From assembly GCA_035236585.1 (NCBI GenBank), contig CP141128.1, forward strand, positions 54,239,257 to 54,303,256: DNA of 64,000 nt, given 5' to 3'. This DNA is from Warburgia ugandensis. Its lineage: Eukaryota > Streptophyta > Magnoliopsida > Canellales > Canellaceae. Below, one piece after another: positions 13,296-24,183 of this stretch. Both the position numbers and the translations under genes were made by a program. Below the pieces are notes generated by a model. The model was not told where the DNA came from. It was given only the letters and a program-made list of their open reading frames with translations, and made no database searches. Position 1 is the first letter of the stretch, and each line of letters starts with the position of its first letter.

Positions 13296-13706
13296 ACTGT
13301 AATGACCCGGGTTTTCTCATGCATTTTTAAATGTAATATCCAATTCCTAAGGCGGGATGCATCCCTATTTGAAAACCATTTTATAAAAACCATGCAATGC
13401 AGCAAAAAAATCTTTTGTTTTAAACCTATTTTGAAAACCCCGAGTGTCATTTGCTTCCACAATAGCCAAAATAGTTTTTGAAAAACTTTAGAAATCATAA
13501 ATGTTTTTCCCCAGATCTATTCGGTCACAGCACATAGCCCAACTGTAATTAAATACAAATACATGTCCAAAGGGTTGAGAATTTACTTACATGTATAATT
13601 GTTTCCTTTTCGATTCACTTGCTCGTAGCACGAACATAGATGTCCTCTACTCGTTGATGGAATTATCCTGAAAAATGTTAAGGATAGCTTTCAGTCAAGC
13701 ATTGGC

Positions 13707-14303
13707 ATGACTCCATACGAGGCGCTCTATGGGAGACCCTGTCGATCACCCACCAGTTGGAGTGAAGTTGGAGAATCCAGGGTGCTCCAGTCCGAGCTGG
13801 TAGAGCAATGTGCCGAGAAGGTCAAACTCATAAGAAGCCGCCAAAAGAGCTATGCTGATCGAAGGAGGAGACCATTGGAGTTTGACATAGGAGAGCACGT
13901 TTTCCTGAAGATATCTCCCACTAAAGGAGTTATGAGGTTCGGTATCAAAGGAAAGCTTAGTCCGCGTTACATAGGACCTTTCGAAATCTTGGAGAAAGTG
14001 GGAAAAGTGGCCTACAGGATCGCACTACCCCCTCAGCTATCTGAAGTGCATAACGTATTCCATGTGTCTATGCTAAGGAGGTACGTGCTTGACCCCGCTC
14101 ATGTCATCGACCAGGTACCCATAGAGATGATGGAGGATCTCAGACTAGAGACAAGACCAGTTGAGATTCGGGATCGTAAGAATAAGAAGCTACGGAACAA
14201 GGACATACCCTTAGTCAAAGTTTTGTGGAGAAATGCGCACATGGAAGAAGAAACTAGGGAACCGGAGTCAGAAATGCGAGAAAAGTACCCCGAGATCTTT
14301 TGA
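13707..14303 (+). pseudogene. Integrase C-terminus with chromodomain (fragment C)
   Basis: A 198-residue open frame. It opens with TPYEALYGRPCRSPTSWSEV (end of the integrase core region) and continues through the GPY/F module (about residues 70-110: SPRYIGPFEILEKVGKVAYR) and the HNVFHVSMLRRY segment. It ends in a chromodomain-like tail, about residues 160-198, with PLVKVLWRNAHMEEETREPE. The methionine at the start is internal to the family protein, so this is not a natural start. The chromodomain places it with Tekay/Del chromoviruses. Such domains are thought to steer integration to heterochromatin, which fits the surroundings. It is a remnant of a larger polyprotein. Confidence 0.88.
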
Positions 14304-14775
14304 CTGTATATAGTAGAATTTCGGGGGCAAAATTCCCCTAAGGGGGTAAGAATGTAATGACTCCAATTTTGTAATATTGAAATTCCAAGTTTAGCAATGA
14401 AAAGTTCAGTTTTAAAGATAAGGGCATTTTGGTCATTTCACTAGTCGCCTTGACTAAACCCAGGAATTTGGTCCTAAAAATGGTTCCATTAAATGCGTCT
14501 TGGAAAAAGGAATCCAACGAGACCAAAATCACCTAAAACAGAGTTAAAATGAGCAAGATATGGCCCTTTGAAGTTCAGGGGCAAAACTATAAATTTCACA
14601 AAACGACTTAACCTGAAAAACATAGGTGCCCGTTTTGATATGGGCACCCCATCGTCTTCAACCTCTAGAGGGTTCTAGAACAGCGGTGATTTGCGGAGAA
14701 ATCACCGCCATTCTGGAGGTTTCTCCACCGCCATTCAAAGGCGGTGAGAGGCCCCTCCAGAACCCTCTTTTAGCT

Positions 14776-14784
14776 CTATAAATA
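14776..14784 (+). promoter_or_regulatory. LTR TATA box (fragment C)
   Basis: CTATAAATA about 425 bases into the LTR, in the same place as the TATA motifs of the sister LTRs at 31401 (+), about 34155 (-) and about 9610 (-). It is the likely Pol II promoter of the element. Confidence 0.6.
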
Positions 14785-16370
14785 GAGCTCTTGGGTGCCT
14801 CTAATGGCAGCCCAAAACCTTGGAGAAAACCAGTCATGAAGTAGTGACCTAGAGGGGAAAACAAGGAGAAAAACCCATCAACGAGCCAGGTACGTCCGAG
14901 ATCACTCAAAACCCATCTCCCCCATAGTTCCAAGGTCAATTCCCCTAAGTTTTTGCATGAAAAACCATGCAAAACGGAGCCCAGGAGAGCCACCAAGGAC
15001 CCTGGGACGTCCCCAGGGCCGCACTGGTTCGACAGGGTCGAACTAGGGTGACCTGAGGACGACCCAGGTCTCTAACGAGCGGGACGATCCAATTCACATC
15101 CCATGTTGACCTGCGTCGACCTCCGTTTGAAAAACCAAACGGGCGTGTCCAGGGACGCGCTCGCTAAAAAGAAAGACGCGCCCGCTGAGGCGCACACTGC
15201 AGACGTGCAGCGCGCTAGCAAAGGCGTCATTTTTTTGGTTTGTTAAGGAGGTTAGGGCACATGACGCTGACGCACAGTACCCTAGCATTCCGTCTTTTAA
15301 TTCTTAAGGGTCTTGTGTACATACAACACTAAAACGCTTATAACTTGAGATCTAGAGCTCCGATTGAGGCGCCGCAAAAGGCGTTGTGTCCGTGTCGACG
15401 ATGCAGACACATCCAAACTATAAAATCTCTAATCAAGGCCCAATCAAAGGAGGGCATGACCCTTAGAATAGGATGGTGGCGCGTGGCGACTAGAACTTTG
15501 GAAAACTGAGGATACCAAAGCCCAATTAGGACCTTAGGACACCCATAGGCATAGGGATGGACCCCTAATGCCTAAGTAATAAGACCCAACTACTCTGAAC
15601 CCATAAAAGATAGGCTAAACTAACCTTGAGTCCCCAAACTATGTTCAGGAGCGTACGAGGACAAAAGGGTTAACGCGACCTAGTCAGGTAGGTGCTCTAT
15701 CACTATTAGATTCTTTTAAAAGAACTATTATTATTTTGAGAACATATTTTTTAAATATATGACTTGATTTGCATGACTTAATTCTGCATGCATGATAAAT
15801 GCTTTGTACATAGCCATGTTTTGAAATGATTGCATATACATTATGCACATATATGTGTTGCAAACAAGTGCATACATTGCATGATTTAAGTACTTGCAAA
15901 GATTGGATGTCCTTGAGGGTTTCCAAAAGACGCTAGAGTGCCGAGGGCCAGGCAGTTGTGAGGGACCCAAAGAGGACAAGTTTTAACAAGAGGTTTTGAC
16001 TTATTTAATCTTATGTGATTTGGGCAAGTAAGCCCGTGGGTGCTATGCCGAAGGGTCTGGGTTGGCCACCCAGCCTCTACCACTAATAGGTGGATGGGTA
16101 CCACGCCCAAAAAGAGGCAAGTCCCTACATCGACTGCATGTGGTACAGGGGGCTACCACTGGTGTCACGGCACTAGGTCGACATGTCATAGGCCCCGTGG
16201 AGGCTATGACCGAGTGTCCTCAGGTACCCGGGGACCACATGGAGAGGAGGTCGTGGGCATAGTGGACCCTATGGTTTGATGAGTTATGTGCATTTCATAT
16301 AGCATGATATGAGGTTGGTCGACCATAAGTTGGACTCCATGAAGCATCTATTGTATATCATGATGTCATC

Positions 16371-16393
16371 ATATATATATATATATATATATA
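16371..16393. repeat. TA microsatellite
   Basis: About eleven TA units inside the fragment C LTR. The sister LTR at 46443 lacks the long run. Confidence 0.9.
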
Positions 16394-16567
16394 TGATACT
16401 TTCAATTTTGGATTATGTGATCTTTTAAGTCATGAGTATTTCAGTTTGATTATGGATTCTTATACTGATATTGAACTCGAGTATTCAAACATACGCATAT
16501 TTTGAATGAGCATATGATTTTAAAACATCTCATGCATTTATAAAACTAGTAGTGATAGGTTCCTACT

Positions 16568-16584
16568 GAGTATATTATATACTC
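16568..16584. repeat. Palindrome in type 1 LTR
   Basis: GAGTATATTATATACTC: two perfect 8-base arms around a central T, about 350 bases before the LTR end. A sister copy is near 46794-46809 and a weaker form near 33470-33485. It is followed by the acceptor-like TTTTTCAG. Confidence 0.8.
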
Positions 16585-18197
16585 ACCCAATCCTCAACAT
16601 TTTTCAGATACAAAGTAAATACTTAAGGGCAAGGAACGTTTGTACTAGGAGACACAGACTAAGTACAAGTAAGTAAACCCCTATCTTATCTTTCAATGTT
16701 ACTTGATTGTAGTTACTCTCTAATAGCTGGGGCTGTGACTAACACTTTCTTAGGAATAATATTGATTTAAACTTTGTCATGGCTAAATAAATTGAGAATG
16801 TGTTTGAACACTCGGGGTTTTTATGAAAGGTTGTTTTCCAAATGAGAAAGATTTTCATGCATCTCATATTTATAAAACAAGAGATCTTGCTTTTTTTTTA
16901 TCAAAATTGCATCATATAAAAACCCGGGTCGTGACAGTTTTCCCCCTTCTTCGTGGTTTTCGGCGACCTAAGGTTTCAGAGCAGAAAAAGGCGCACCTCC
17001 GGCGATGGGTCCCCTCCTAGACTACCCAGGTAAGCCCCTCTTTCCCCTCTCTCCATTTTTCCCTTCTTTTAGGCCAGATCCAGGCGTTTCTCGACTGGAG
17101 AACACCCCAGGAAAAGCTGGGTTCCTCCAGGTTCCATGCATACCAAGCATCCCAGGCGTGTGGTGCATGACGCATGCCTGGGGCATGGTCCCGGCGGGGC
17201 ATTGGGCACGCGACTCATGGGGCACAGGTCCTAGGTCGACCAGGATGCACGGGGTGCCCTGGGGGCAGAGATGAATCGTGCTGCTCCAAAGACGCATTCG
17301 TGCAATGTCATCTAGGACGCGTGTCATAGCGCATTGTTTGGGCATCCGTGCACATGTGAACGCGGTCCCTGGCGCAGCCTTTAGACGCATGCAACGTTCG
17401 AGTTCGGGTCCTAGTTCAACCAGGGCATGCGAGCATCCTGGGAACTATGATGCGGGAGCCCTAAATGGATGATCTAGTTCGTCCATGACTTTGTGACGCT
17501 AAATATACAATTATGGAGGCTATAGGACTCTGATTGACGAATCGAAAGAACCGTTGTGTCCGTAGGAATGATGCAAACCTAATGAGATGATAAAACTTAG
17601 GATCATAGGATTATTCAGTATAACTATAGCCTAAGAAATATAAAAATTTTCGAGATCTACTCTCGAAGCATGCTAAGCAAGGGCCTATAGATCTTAAAAG
17701 GCAGATTTAGCCGTTAATCTATAAGTCTAGGTAATGACCCATAAAGGTTGAAAAATAATACTTGAATCCTTGTTATTAATGAATATCTAGGGTTTCACTA
17801 AGATGGGTCGGGTTTGAGTAATGAAGAACACGATTCAAGGAATATCGAGGTAGGTAGTTTGATACTGCTACGTTTTTATGCATTTCTAAATATACTTGAT
17901 TTGTAGGTAATCTGATACTATGCATCATAAACATTGATTTGCCTCTATTACTGTTTTTAGCATTCTTTTTGAGCTCTGATGTTTTTATACAAGCGTGTGG
18001 AATTGTCTTCATGTTTTATGGCTTTGTTTGTTGTGAAAGCTAATGACATTTGCGGTTTTCAAAATGAGTTTAAAACAAAATATTCTTTTGCTGCATTGCA
18101 TCGTTTTTATAAAATGGTTTTCAAATAGGGATGCATCCCACCCTAGGAATTAGTTATTGCATTTTAAACAATGCATGTGAAAACCCAGGTCGTCACA

Positions 18198-18202
18198 TTT
18201 CA
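18198..18202. repeat. Target-site duplication TTTCA (right), solo LTR D
   Basis: Right partner of 8365-8369. It follows the LTR end ...CCAGGTCGTCACA. Confidence 0.85.
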
Positions 18203-18377
18203 CAACTATGTGGGGCCCACAAGGTGGGCCAACGATTTGGAAGACCACCATCATGAGTCAAACCATTACTACCTACTAGTGGCAAAGGAGGTGGTAGTGG
18301 GAATCCATTGACAATTTAATAATAAAGAGAAATGAAACATAATTATGACATATAATCATGGAAACTTCAAAAATCCT

Positions 18378-18385
18378 TATAAATA
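18378..18385 (+). promoter_or_regulatory. LTR TATA box (type 2 LTR F)
   Basis: TATAAATA in CCTTATAAATAGCCC. The reverse-orientation copy has CTATAAATATG near 56725. A splice-donor-like CTAGGTAAGTG follows at 19006. Confidence 0.6.
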
Positions 18386-21300
18386 GCCCATAAAATTTCC
18401 CCTAAATTTTCCTAATGCTCATCATGAAGTCCCCTACAATGGCCCAAATCCCAATTCAAAACTCCCCTTCCATCTTCCCCATTTCTCTCTTTCCCTCTCT
18501 TTCTTTGTGGGTGCATCTAAGGATGCACCCAAGCAGACAACCGCGTGTCTGCAGTAGGAGTGTCCACGGACATGTTGTCCCAAATCAACTAGGGTTTCTA
18601 CTTAGGAATCAATTAGGCATGACATTCAAGACCTAAGTTCTAGATCTTGACTGTTAGATCCATTCGGGCTAGGATTTTATACAAAAGCCCTAAGATCTTA
18701 TGATGATCCACCAATTAGATCGCCAGAAAATCAAAACGAAGAATAAATCTAGCAAAGTTACCATCTTTGAAAAGTTCTATACCTTATTCTTGAAAATCTG
18801 ACCGACGAATCATGATCATGGATAGTTTAAAGTCTTCAGGATGGGGTGATATACGTTTTCCCCAAGGTTATCCTCCTTCTTCAGCAATGGAACCAGAGAA
18901 ATCATGGTCTGTATATGTATTCCGACGCAACAAGGGTTTTTTTGGCTTTCTTCCTCTTCTCTGGTAAATCTCTCTCTCCAGTGAAGATTTCTTCACCAAT
19001 CGGCCTAGGTAAGTGTATCCCCCTCTTCTCCTTTCATTCCGGCATTACCTTAGTGTTTTCCAGCTTCCAGGTGATCTCCCTGGCCATTGATCTATTGGAG
19101 ACGATAGATCCGGCAAGAGGGTTGAGATCCCCCTCCATGAACGATTCAGATGAAACTTCTGAGCCTTTGGATGGATTCTTGGGGCCCAAAAACCCTAGGA
19201 GATGAAATCATGGCCGTAGCTATCAAGGATGAAGGAGATCTGGTGATGGGTGATCCAACGGTCCAGATCTGGACCGTCTCACCTATAACTGATCACCCAT
19301 TCCTGGTGATGCGTAATCCTAGGTAACAAGTGCAGGCCAACCTCCCCTTTGTGGTTTACTGTTCGAATAATCTTAGCTGTCTAATTTTTGAACTGAAATC
19401 TTATTTCTTCAATTGAGAGCTCAATTTAGCTCAAATTTTAGATATAAAAGTTGCTATAGATTCCTTGTTACGTGTATAAGGTATTGAACTCAAAAAATCT
19501 ATGTTTCGATGCATGTAAAATTCTATTAATAAAGAAAAGTATTACTAATTCCTATGATCAGTCAAATTTGGCATGATTAGACTTTTGATTTCTAATCCAT
19601 TGATGATATAATGATTATAGAACATGAAAGAAATAGTTGGAAGTGACTGATTTATATTTAATTAAGAGATTCAGCATTAATAGAAGAAAAATCATAAAAA
19701 TAAGCATGGGTCTTCTTGATCTGAGTAATCAAGAATGATCAGACCTTTAAAAATAGTTTTTATGATGATCTAATGCTATAATAGAATGTATGGAAGGGTT
19801 GTATGTAACTGATTTGGCAGATCTTAAGATCTTGACCCTTAAAAGTAGTAAAATCCATAAAAGTGAATGGTAATCTCCTTGATCAATTTGATCAATGATG
19901 ATTGGACAGTGTGCATGTATTTGGATGATGATATAAAGTTAAGATCATATGGATTGATGAGCTTGATAATTATAAATTGGGATAGATTAAGATCTATGTC
20001 TTTAAATTGGATAAAATGTCTTAAGATCTTATTGATCGGTTAGAACAAGAAGGATCAGATCATGTGATAAGATGATATCAATGATCTAGATGTGAGATCA
20101 CTTTACAAAAAATGAGTAGATCTGATAAAAATAAAAGACTAAGATCTAAAACCCTAAATAGGATGAAAGATGATTAGAAATGAAAGATGACCATGGGATC
20201 ATGATGGTATGTTAAATGTGTTTATTTGAATTATTAATATTATTGTAAATGTCTTTTATTGCTTAGTAGATTTAATTGTTAGATTTATTTATGCTTTATT
20301 ACTTATGTTATGTAAATTACATTGAAAATGTAATTAAATGAAAAATAGAGTTGAAGGGCATTTACATGGAATGAATGACATGGACTTAATGATAGTAAGG
20401 CTATAGTTAGTAGGACAATATAAGAATTATCAAATCCTTGGCCCAAACTAGGAGAATAATAAACCCCATGAATGACATTTTAAATGTTCATGGATTTAAT
20501 TAAAATCAATTAGAAGGAGTACTTATGGTTAAAATGCTTATAGGAACATTATGAATGGTTAAGCTAAGGTTACTCTATTGAATGCTAAACATGGTGGTTA
20601 AGGGGGTTTTGTAATAGAGCCTCACTCTTTCCCTACTTTTCATAGATGTTTGTGATATCTAAACGCCTCCTTACATGAGGATTGAAGTAACCACTTTGTG
20701 TTCAGCCATTCAATTAATAAGCCTTAGTCAGTTGGAAATAAGAGGAGCTAGACTTAGGATGAAATAAGCTATCTTCCACTAGTAAAACATTAACTGGTTT
20801 AATAATAATAAGAGCATAAAATGTTAGTAAATTATTTAATTCCAATAAAAATTGTAAGTAAGATAAGGATGATCAAACAAGATCCATAGGATCTTGAATG
20901 ATCAAGAACAATAAGAATCCTAATGTTGTATTTTATTATGTATCTATGTATGTATGGTGTAGACAAATCTAGATCATTAGAGTAGATAATCCAAACCCTT
21001 GATCAAATATGATTCAAGGAAGAGAACCAGGATCAACCTCCTTAGGGATGATCAAATAACTAAACTTAGATCAAAGAAGAAGTATATGATAGAAGATCTA
21101 GGCCCTTCATCTTTATCGACAAGTATAAATTGTTGATCAAAGGATCTATGAAAGATCAAGATCAAAAAGATATTGAGATATAAAATAGTTAGATCTGAAT
21201 GATTAGAAGATCATTCTAACCATCAGATCTATTGATTAATAAGATAAACACTATATGAGGAAGGCAGATTGTATGAATTATAAGAATACAAGACAAATCA

Positions 21301-22366
21301 AGATCCTTTATATCAAAGGATAAGATTAGATAAAGAATATAAATAGGAGATTATCCAAAATTGTACAAATAATGATAGTATGTATGTATTTACAGATTAC
21401 ATACATCAATCATGGAGGATCTAAAGGGATGAATCACTACATGAAGGTAGGTGAAACTTTAAGAATACAAGACCTTTGGTTTATGGAATTATTGTTATAC
21501 ATAGACATTATAATGCTCAAGAATGATAATATGCTTAGTTACATTTAAACCATAATTAATGTATATGAGATAGAAATAACTGTTGAAATTAGATGGAATA
21601 CATAATAAATACCTATGTATCATTTATGATTACCCCTAAACTTAGATAAGAACATAATAATTATAGATATCATTTGTATCAAATGAGTATCCTTATACTT
21701 AATAACATTTGGTATATGAATACCAAATTAAAGGAAATGGGGATCATTTACAATAAATGATTAATCCCTAAACTTATATGAACATGGGTATCATTCATTG
21801 TAAATGAGGATCCCTAAATCTAGAAATGAAATTATATCCTTAGTATGAGGATATTGAATATGAGGATGATAATATAAATAGACAGATCGTTTGAGATATA
21901 TAAAAAGTATTTTGGATACAAGCATGGGGGCTTGTGGTTTTGTTTTAAACAGGTATAGGCCTGGGGATGTTATGCTAGGGAAATTATGAGGGTTTGGCCA
22001 CCCACTTCTCAAAATTTTATGACATTATGATACCTTGCCCAAAGAGAGGCTAAAAGTCAGGTTGGGCAATTATAGGAAGGCCCCACTATGAAATTCCTAT
22101 CTCGCCATATAGGCAGTGACATAATATTTTCCACCATGGTATTAGTGGTGAACAGGGAAGTTATCCTAGTGTGCTAGTATAGATCAGACTACAACATGCT
22201 AGTCCTTGAGTATTTCACATTATGATGCATGGCATAGTGATATGCCAATATTATCTTAATAAGGGAGTATTTTCCTAGTAAAAGTCTAGATGACTTATCA
22301 ACTTGGTATGTTTGAGTATGATTATTGATGTTTGAGATATTGACTATTTTTTGTGGTTTTTGACTG

Positions 22367-22385
22367 TATATATATATATATATAT
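22367..22385. repeat. TA microsatellite
   Basis: Run of TA units inside the type 2 LTR F. Confidence 0.85.
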
Positions 22386-22579
22386 GTACAATACAATGGT
22401 GAGTGATTTGAAATTGCCATAGTGGATTATACATGATAAATTATATGATAGATCATATGTGGTATGATTCATGGAAATTGAATGATGTTACTCATATGGA
22501 ATAGGATGAACTTGAATACTGTACTTTTGAATTATACGATTCCATATGTTCTTGAATTCCCTACCAAGTATGGCTTACT

Positions 22580-22615
22580 GAGATATTGTAAATGTTTGAA
22601 TGTTTACAATATCTT
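22580..22615. repeat. Conserved hairpin palindrome, type 2 LTR F
   Basis: Arms GAGATATTGTAAA (22580-22592) and TTTACAATATCTT (22603-22615) around a 10-base loop. The same palindrome occurs in the other three type 2 LTRs at 24569-24607, 53259-53294 and 61037-61072, always about 400 bases from the LTR end. Confidence 0.88.
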
Positions 22616-22993
22616 AGATATAGAAAGGAAAGACTGAAGGGATACGACAAGGGAATACGAAGACCATACTATTGATCAAGACTATGTACATTTGTGAAAG
22701 GATTGGATTGTACTTTGATTTGTGTATTGTGGATATAAGATGTAATAAAGGGGTTGTGTATATGAACCACTGGATCAATCTTGCAATTTTAATAAAATGA
22801 GTTTCTTTAGAAACATATGTTGTATACAAAATTATGTATGTATATATGAGTGAAATGTGGCATTTGGGTTTTCTGAAAAGAATTTCAAATAAAATATTTC
22901 CACTGCTTAAGTTTTCAAAAATTTTACAAAATTGGTCGACCACCATTTGAAAATAAATAACAAAAATGTATTTCAAAAACCCAAGTCACCGCA

Positions 22994-24183
22994 GAGCCCT
23001 ACCTTTATCTATATGGAATTTGATCATGGAAGCTTAAAGGGAGCTTGGGTGAGGGTAATCTTCCTCCCTCTATTTCTCCTTTGATTTTGCTATGCACTCT
23101 AGGGAAAGTTGAAAGATGGGTTTTACTTCTATTTAGCCTCTAATTTATAGAGTTTTAGGAGAAGGAAGATCCATGAATGGGAGGTTTATTTTTAAAGGAA
23201 GAAAGAATGAAAGGTTGAGATGGTCTGGAAGATGAGGAGTGGAGTAGAGATAGGGGGAGGGGTGGATATCAAGTAGGATGTGGTATTTGACTTGAAATTA
23301 AAGTGCAAAGTGAATTAAACTAGGAAAGTAGGGAAGGGAAAGGGATAAGAGTGGTTATGAAGGTAGTTTTGGTGGAATTGGAAACTAGCTTGCTTAAGTG
23401 GGAAGGAATTGAGTAAAATCAGGAGGAAATCTGGGAAGGTAGGTGAGATTAAAGATTGGATAAGATGAGATTCATGAAAACAATGGGAATGTGTTGGATT
23501 TTCTAATTTTTGAAGTGAATGTCATCCATTTGATCTTAATCAATGGTGGAGATCTTGGGACTTTTATTTGACTTTCAACAAGTGCTAAGTGGCTAGGGTT
23601 TTTAACTTTTCAATGTTTCTTTCTTGGCCCTCATATCATCATCATCCTATCTTGTATGTTTGGTTGGAGTAACCTTATCCAAATAGATCTTTTAAGTCTT
23701 CTTTACTCTCCGCCATTTGATTGGACTACCCTAGAGTGGATGGCCTAGATTCCTTGAGATTTCCTTTTCCACTCTATGTTTTCCATGTTTTCCTTCTATC
23801 CAATAGTATTTCACATAGGCGGGATGTCTTTTTTCCATATTTTAAGGGATAACCTTTCCTTGAATTTAGGTAGGTAGCTTTGTAGACTCTTTCACCAACT
23901 GACTTCTACTTTGGTCTTCACTGTAATCTAGCTTCTTATTAGTCCATCCTTACATGAAAATGTCTTCATTGGATGCCTGGGATATGCATCTACAAGGGTA
24001 TATCTTGAGCTTTAAGTGCTTAAAGTGTAATGTTACTTTTAACTATAGATTTCCTAAGCATATTCTCTCTATTTTTCTCCTTGTTTTTTCTCCACCAATC
24101 ACTTTATTTCTTCATGTTTCTCAATTATAATTGATTAGGAATCATCACCTTTTCATATAAATTTCATGCCTCCTCTTTAGTAG
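22994..24183 (-). mobile_element. Probable Athila/Tat-like LTR remnant (element M, left part)
   Basis: AT-rich with no coding sequence. On the minus strand a TATA motif (ACTCTATAAATTAGAGGC, near 23130-23150) suggests an LTR promoter. With 27453-27970 it could form the 3' LTR of the minus-strand Athila/Tat remains whose primer site is at 38030. This rests on order and orientation rather than a clear match. Confidence 0.35.
24179..24183. repeat. Target-site duplication AGTAG (left), solo LTR G
   Basis: AGTAG precedes TGTGACACC. The same bases follow the LTR at 27448-27452. Confidence 0.85.

Larger units (their letters stand above)
8743..13687 (-). mobile_element. Coding-free chromovirus-type element B (LARD-like)
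   Basis: Read on the minus strand, a 5' LTR piece (13298-13687) is followed by an initiator tRNA-Met primer site (13284-13295), an interior without any recognisable gag or pol (9992-13283), a purine tract (about 9992-10025) and a 3' LTR (8743-9991). LTR ends read TGTGACGACCCGGG and GGCATTACA on the plus strand, which is usual for type 1. With complete ends but no coding content it resembles a non-autonomous LARD that would depend on proteins of a coding relative such as the element at 46443-52838. It is incomplete on its right side, where it meets fragment C. Confidence 0.76.
13684..16936 (+). mobile_element. Tekay/Del chromovirus fragment C (end of pol plus 3' LTR)
   Basis: This is the last part of a plus-strand chromovirus: end of integrase with chromodomain (to 14303), a purine tract (14320-14350) and a 2.6 kb 3' LTR (14353-16936). 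It is the same subfamily as the minus-strand element at 46443-52838, matching closely in both the pol end and the LTR. Its left side meets element B in opposite orientation. Fossil. Confidence 0.85.
14353..16936 (+). mobile_element. Fragment C, 3' LTR (type 1)
   Basis: Starts TGTAATGACTCC after the purine tract and ends GGGTCGTGACA. It contains a TATA box (CTATAAATA, 14776), a splice-donor-like CCAGGTACG at 14887, a TA microsatellite (16371-16393), the conserved module (about 15895-16270), the palindrome GAGTATATTATATACTC (16568-16584) and an acceptor-like TTTTTCAGATAC at 16600. It closely resembles the LTR at 46443-48566 in the opposite orientation. Confidence 0.86.
8370..18197 (+). mobile_element. 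Type 1 solo LTR 'D', interrupted by B and C
   Basis: The LTR starts TGTAATGCCTC at 8370 and ends GGTCGTCACA at 18197, flanked by TTTCA on both sides. The first part (8370-8742) aligns by eye with the start of the solo LTR at 30987, including the shared text near 'ggaatccaatgcctc' and 'gaagaagttata'. The second part (16937-18197) carries a splice-donor-like CCCAGGTAAG at 17025 and the usual terminal segment. Between them lie the minus-strand element B and the plus-strand fragment C. Without those inserts the LTR is about 1.6 kb. No internal domain of its own is present, so it is a solo LTR. Confidence 0.8.
8190..22993 (+). mobile_element. Type 2 chromovirus LTR 'F', split by nested insertions
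   Basis: The piece left of 8369 and the piece 18203-22993 together match the reverse complement of the LTR at 52839-57312. The left piece runs into the right one across the TTTCA duplication: GGGCAAATCAGTC on the left and TGGGGCCCACAAGGTGGGCC on the right, as in the other copy at 56890-56945. The right end (...TTCAAAAACCCAAGTCACCGCA) corresponds to the usual LTR end. A TATA box lies at 18378. I see no primer site after 22993, so this looks like an LTR without its body. The left boundary is uncertain. Fossil. Confidence 0.66.

Noticed and set aside
15895-16270. Conserved module considered as a tRNA or tRNA-like gene
   Set aside because: No A-box/B-box pair or cloverleaf could be drawn by eye; left as an unexplained conserved module.
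17005-17472. Overlapping frames around the GC-rich part of solo LTR D
   Set aside because: LTR sequence; frames are not conserved between copies.
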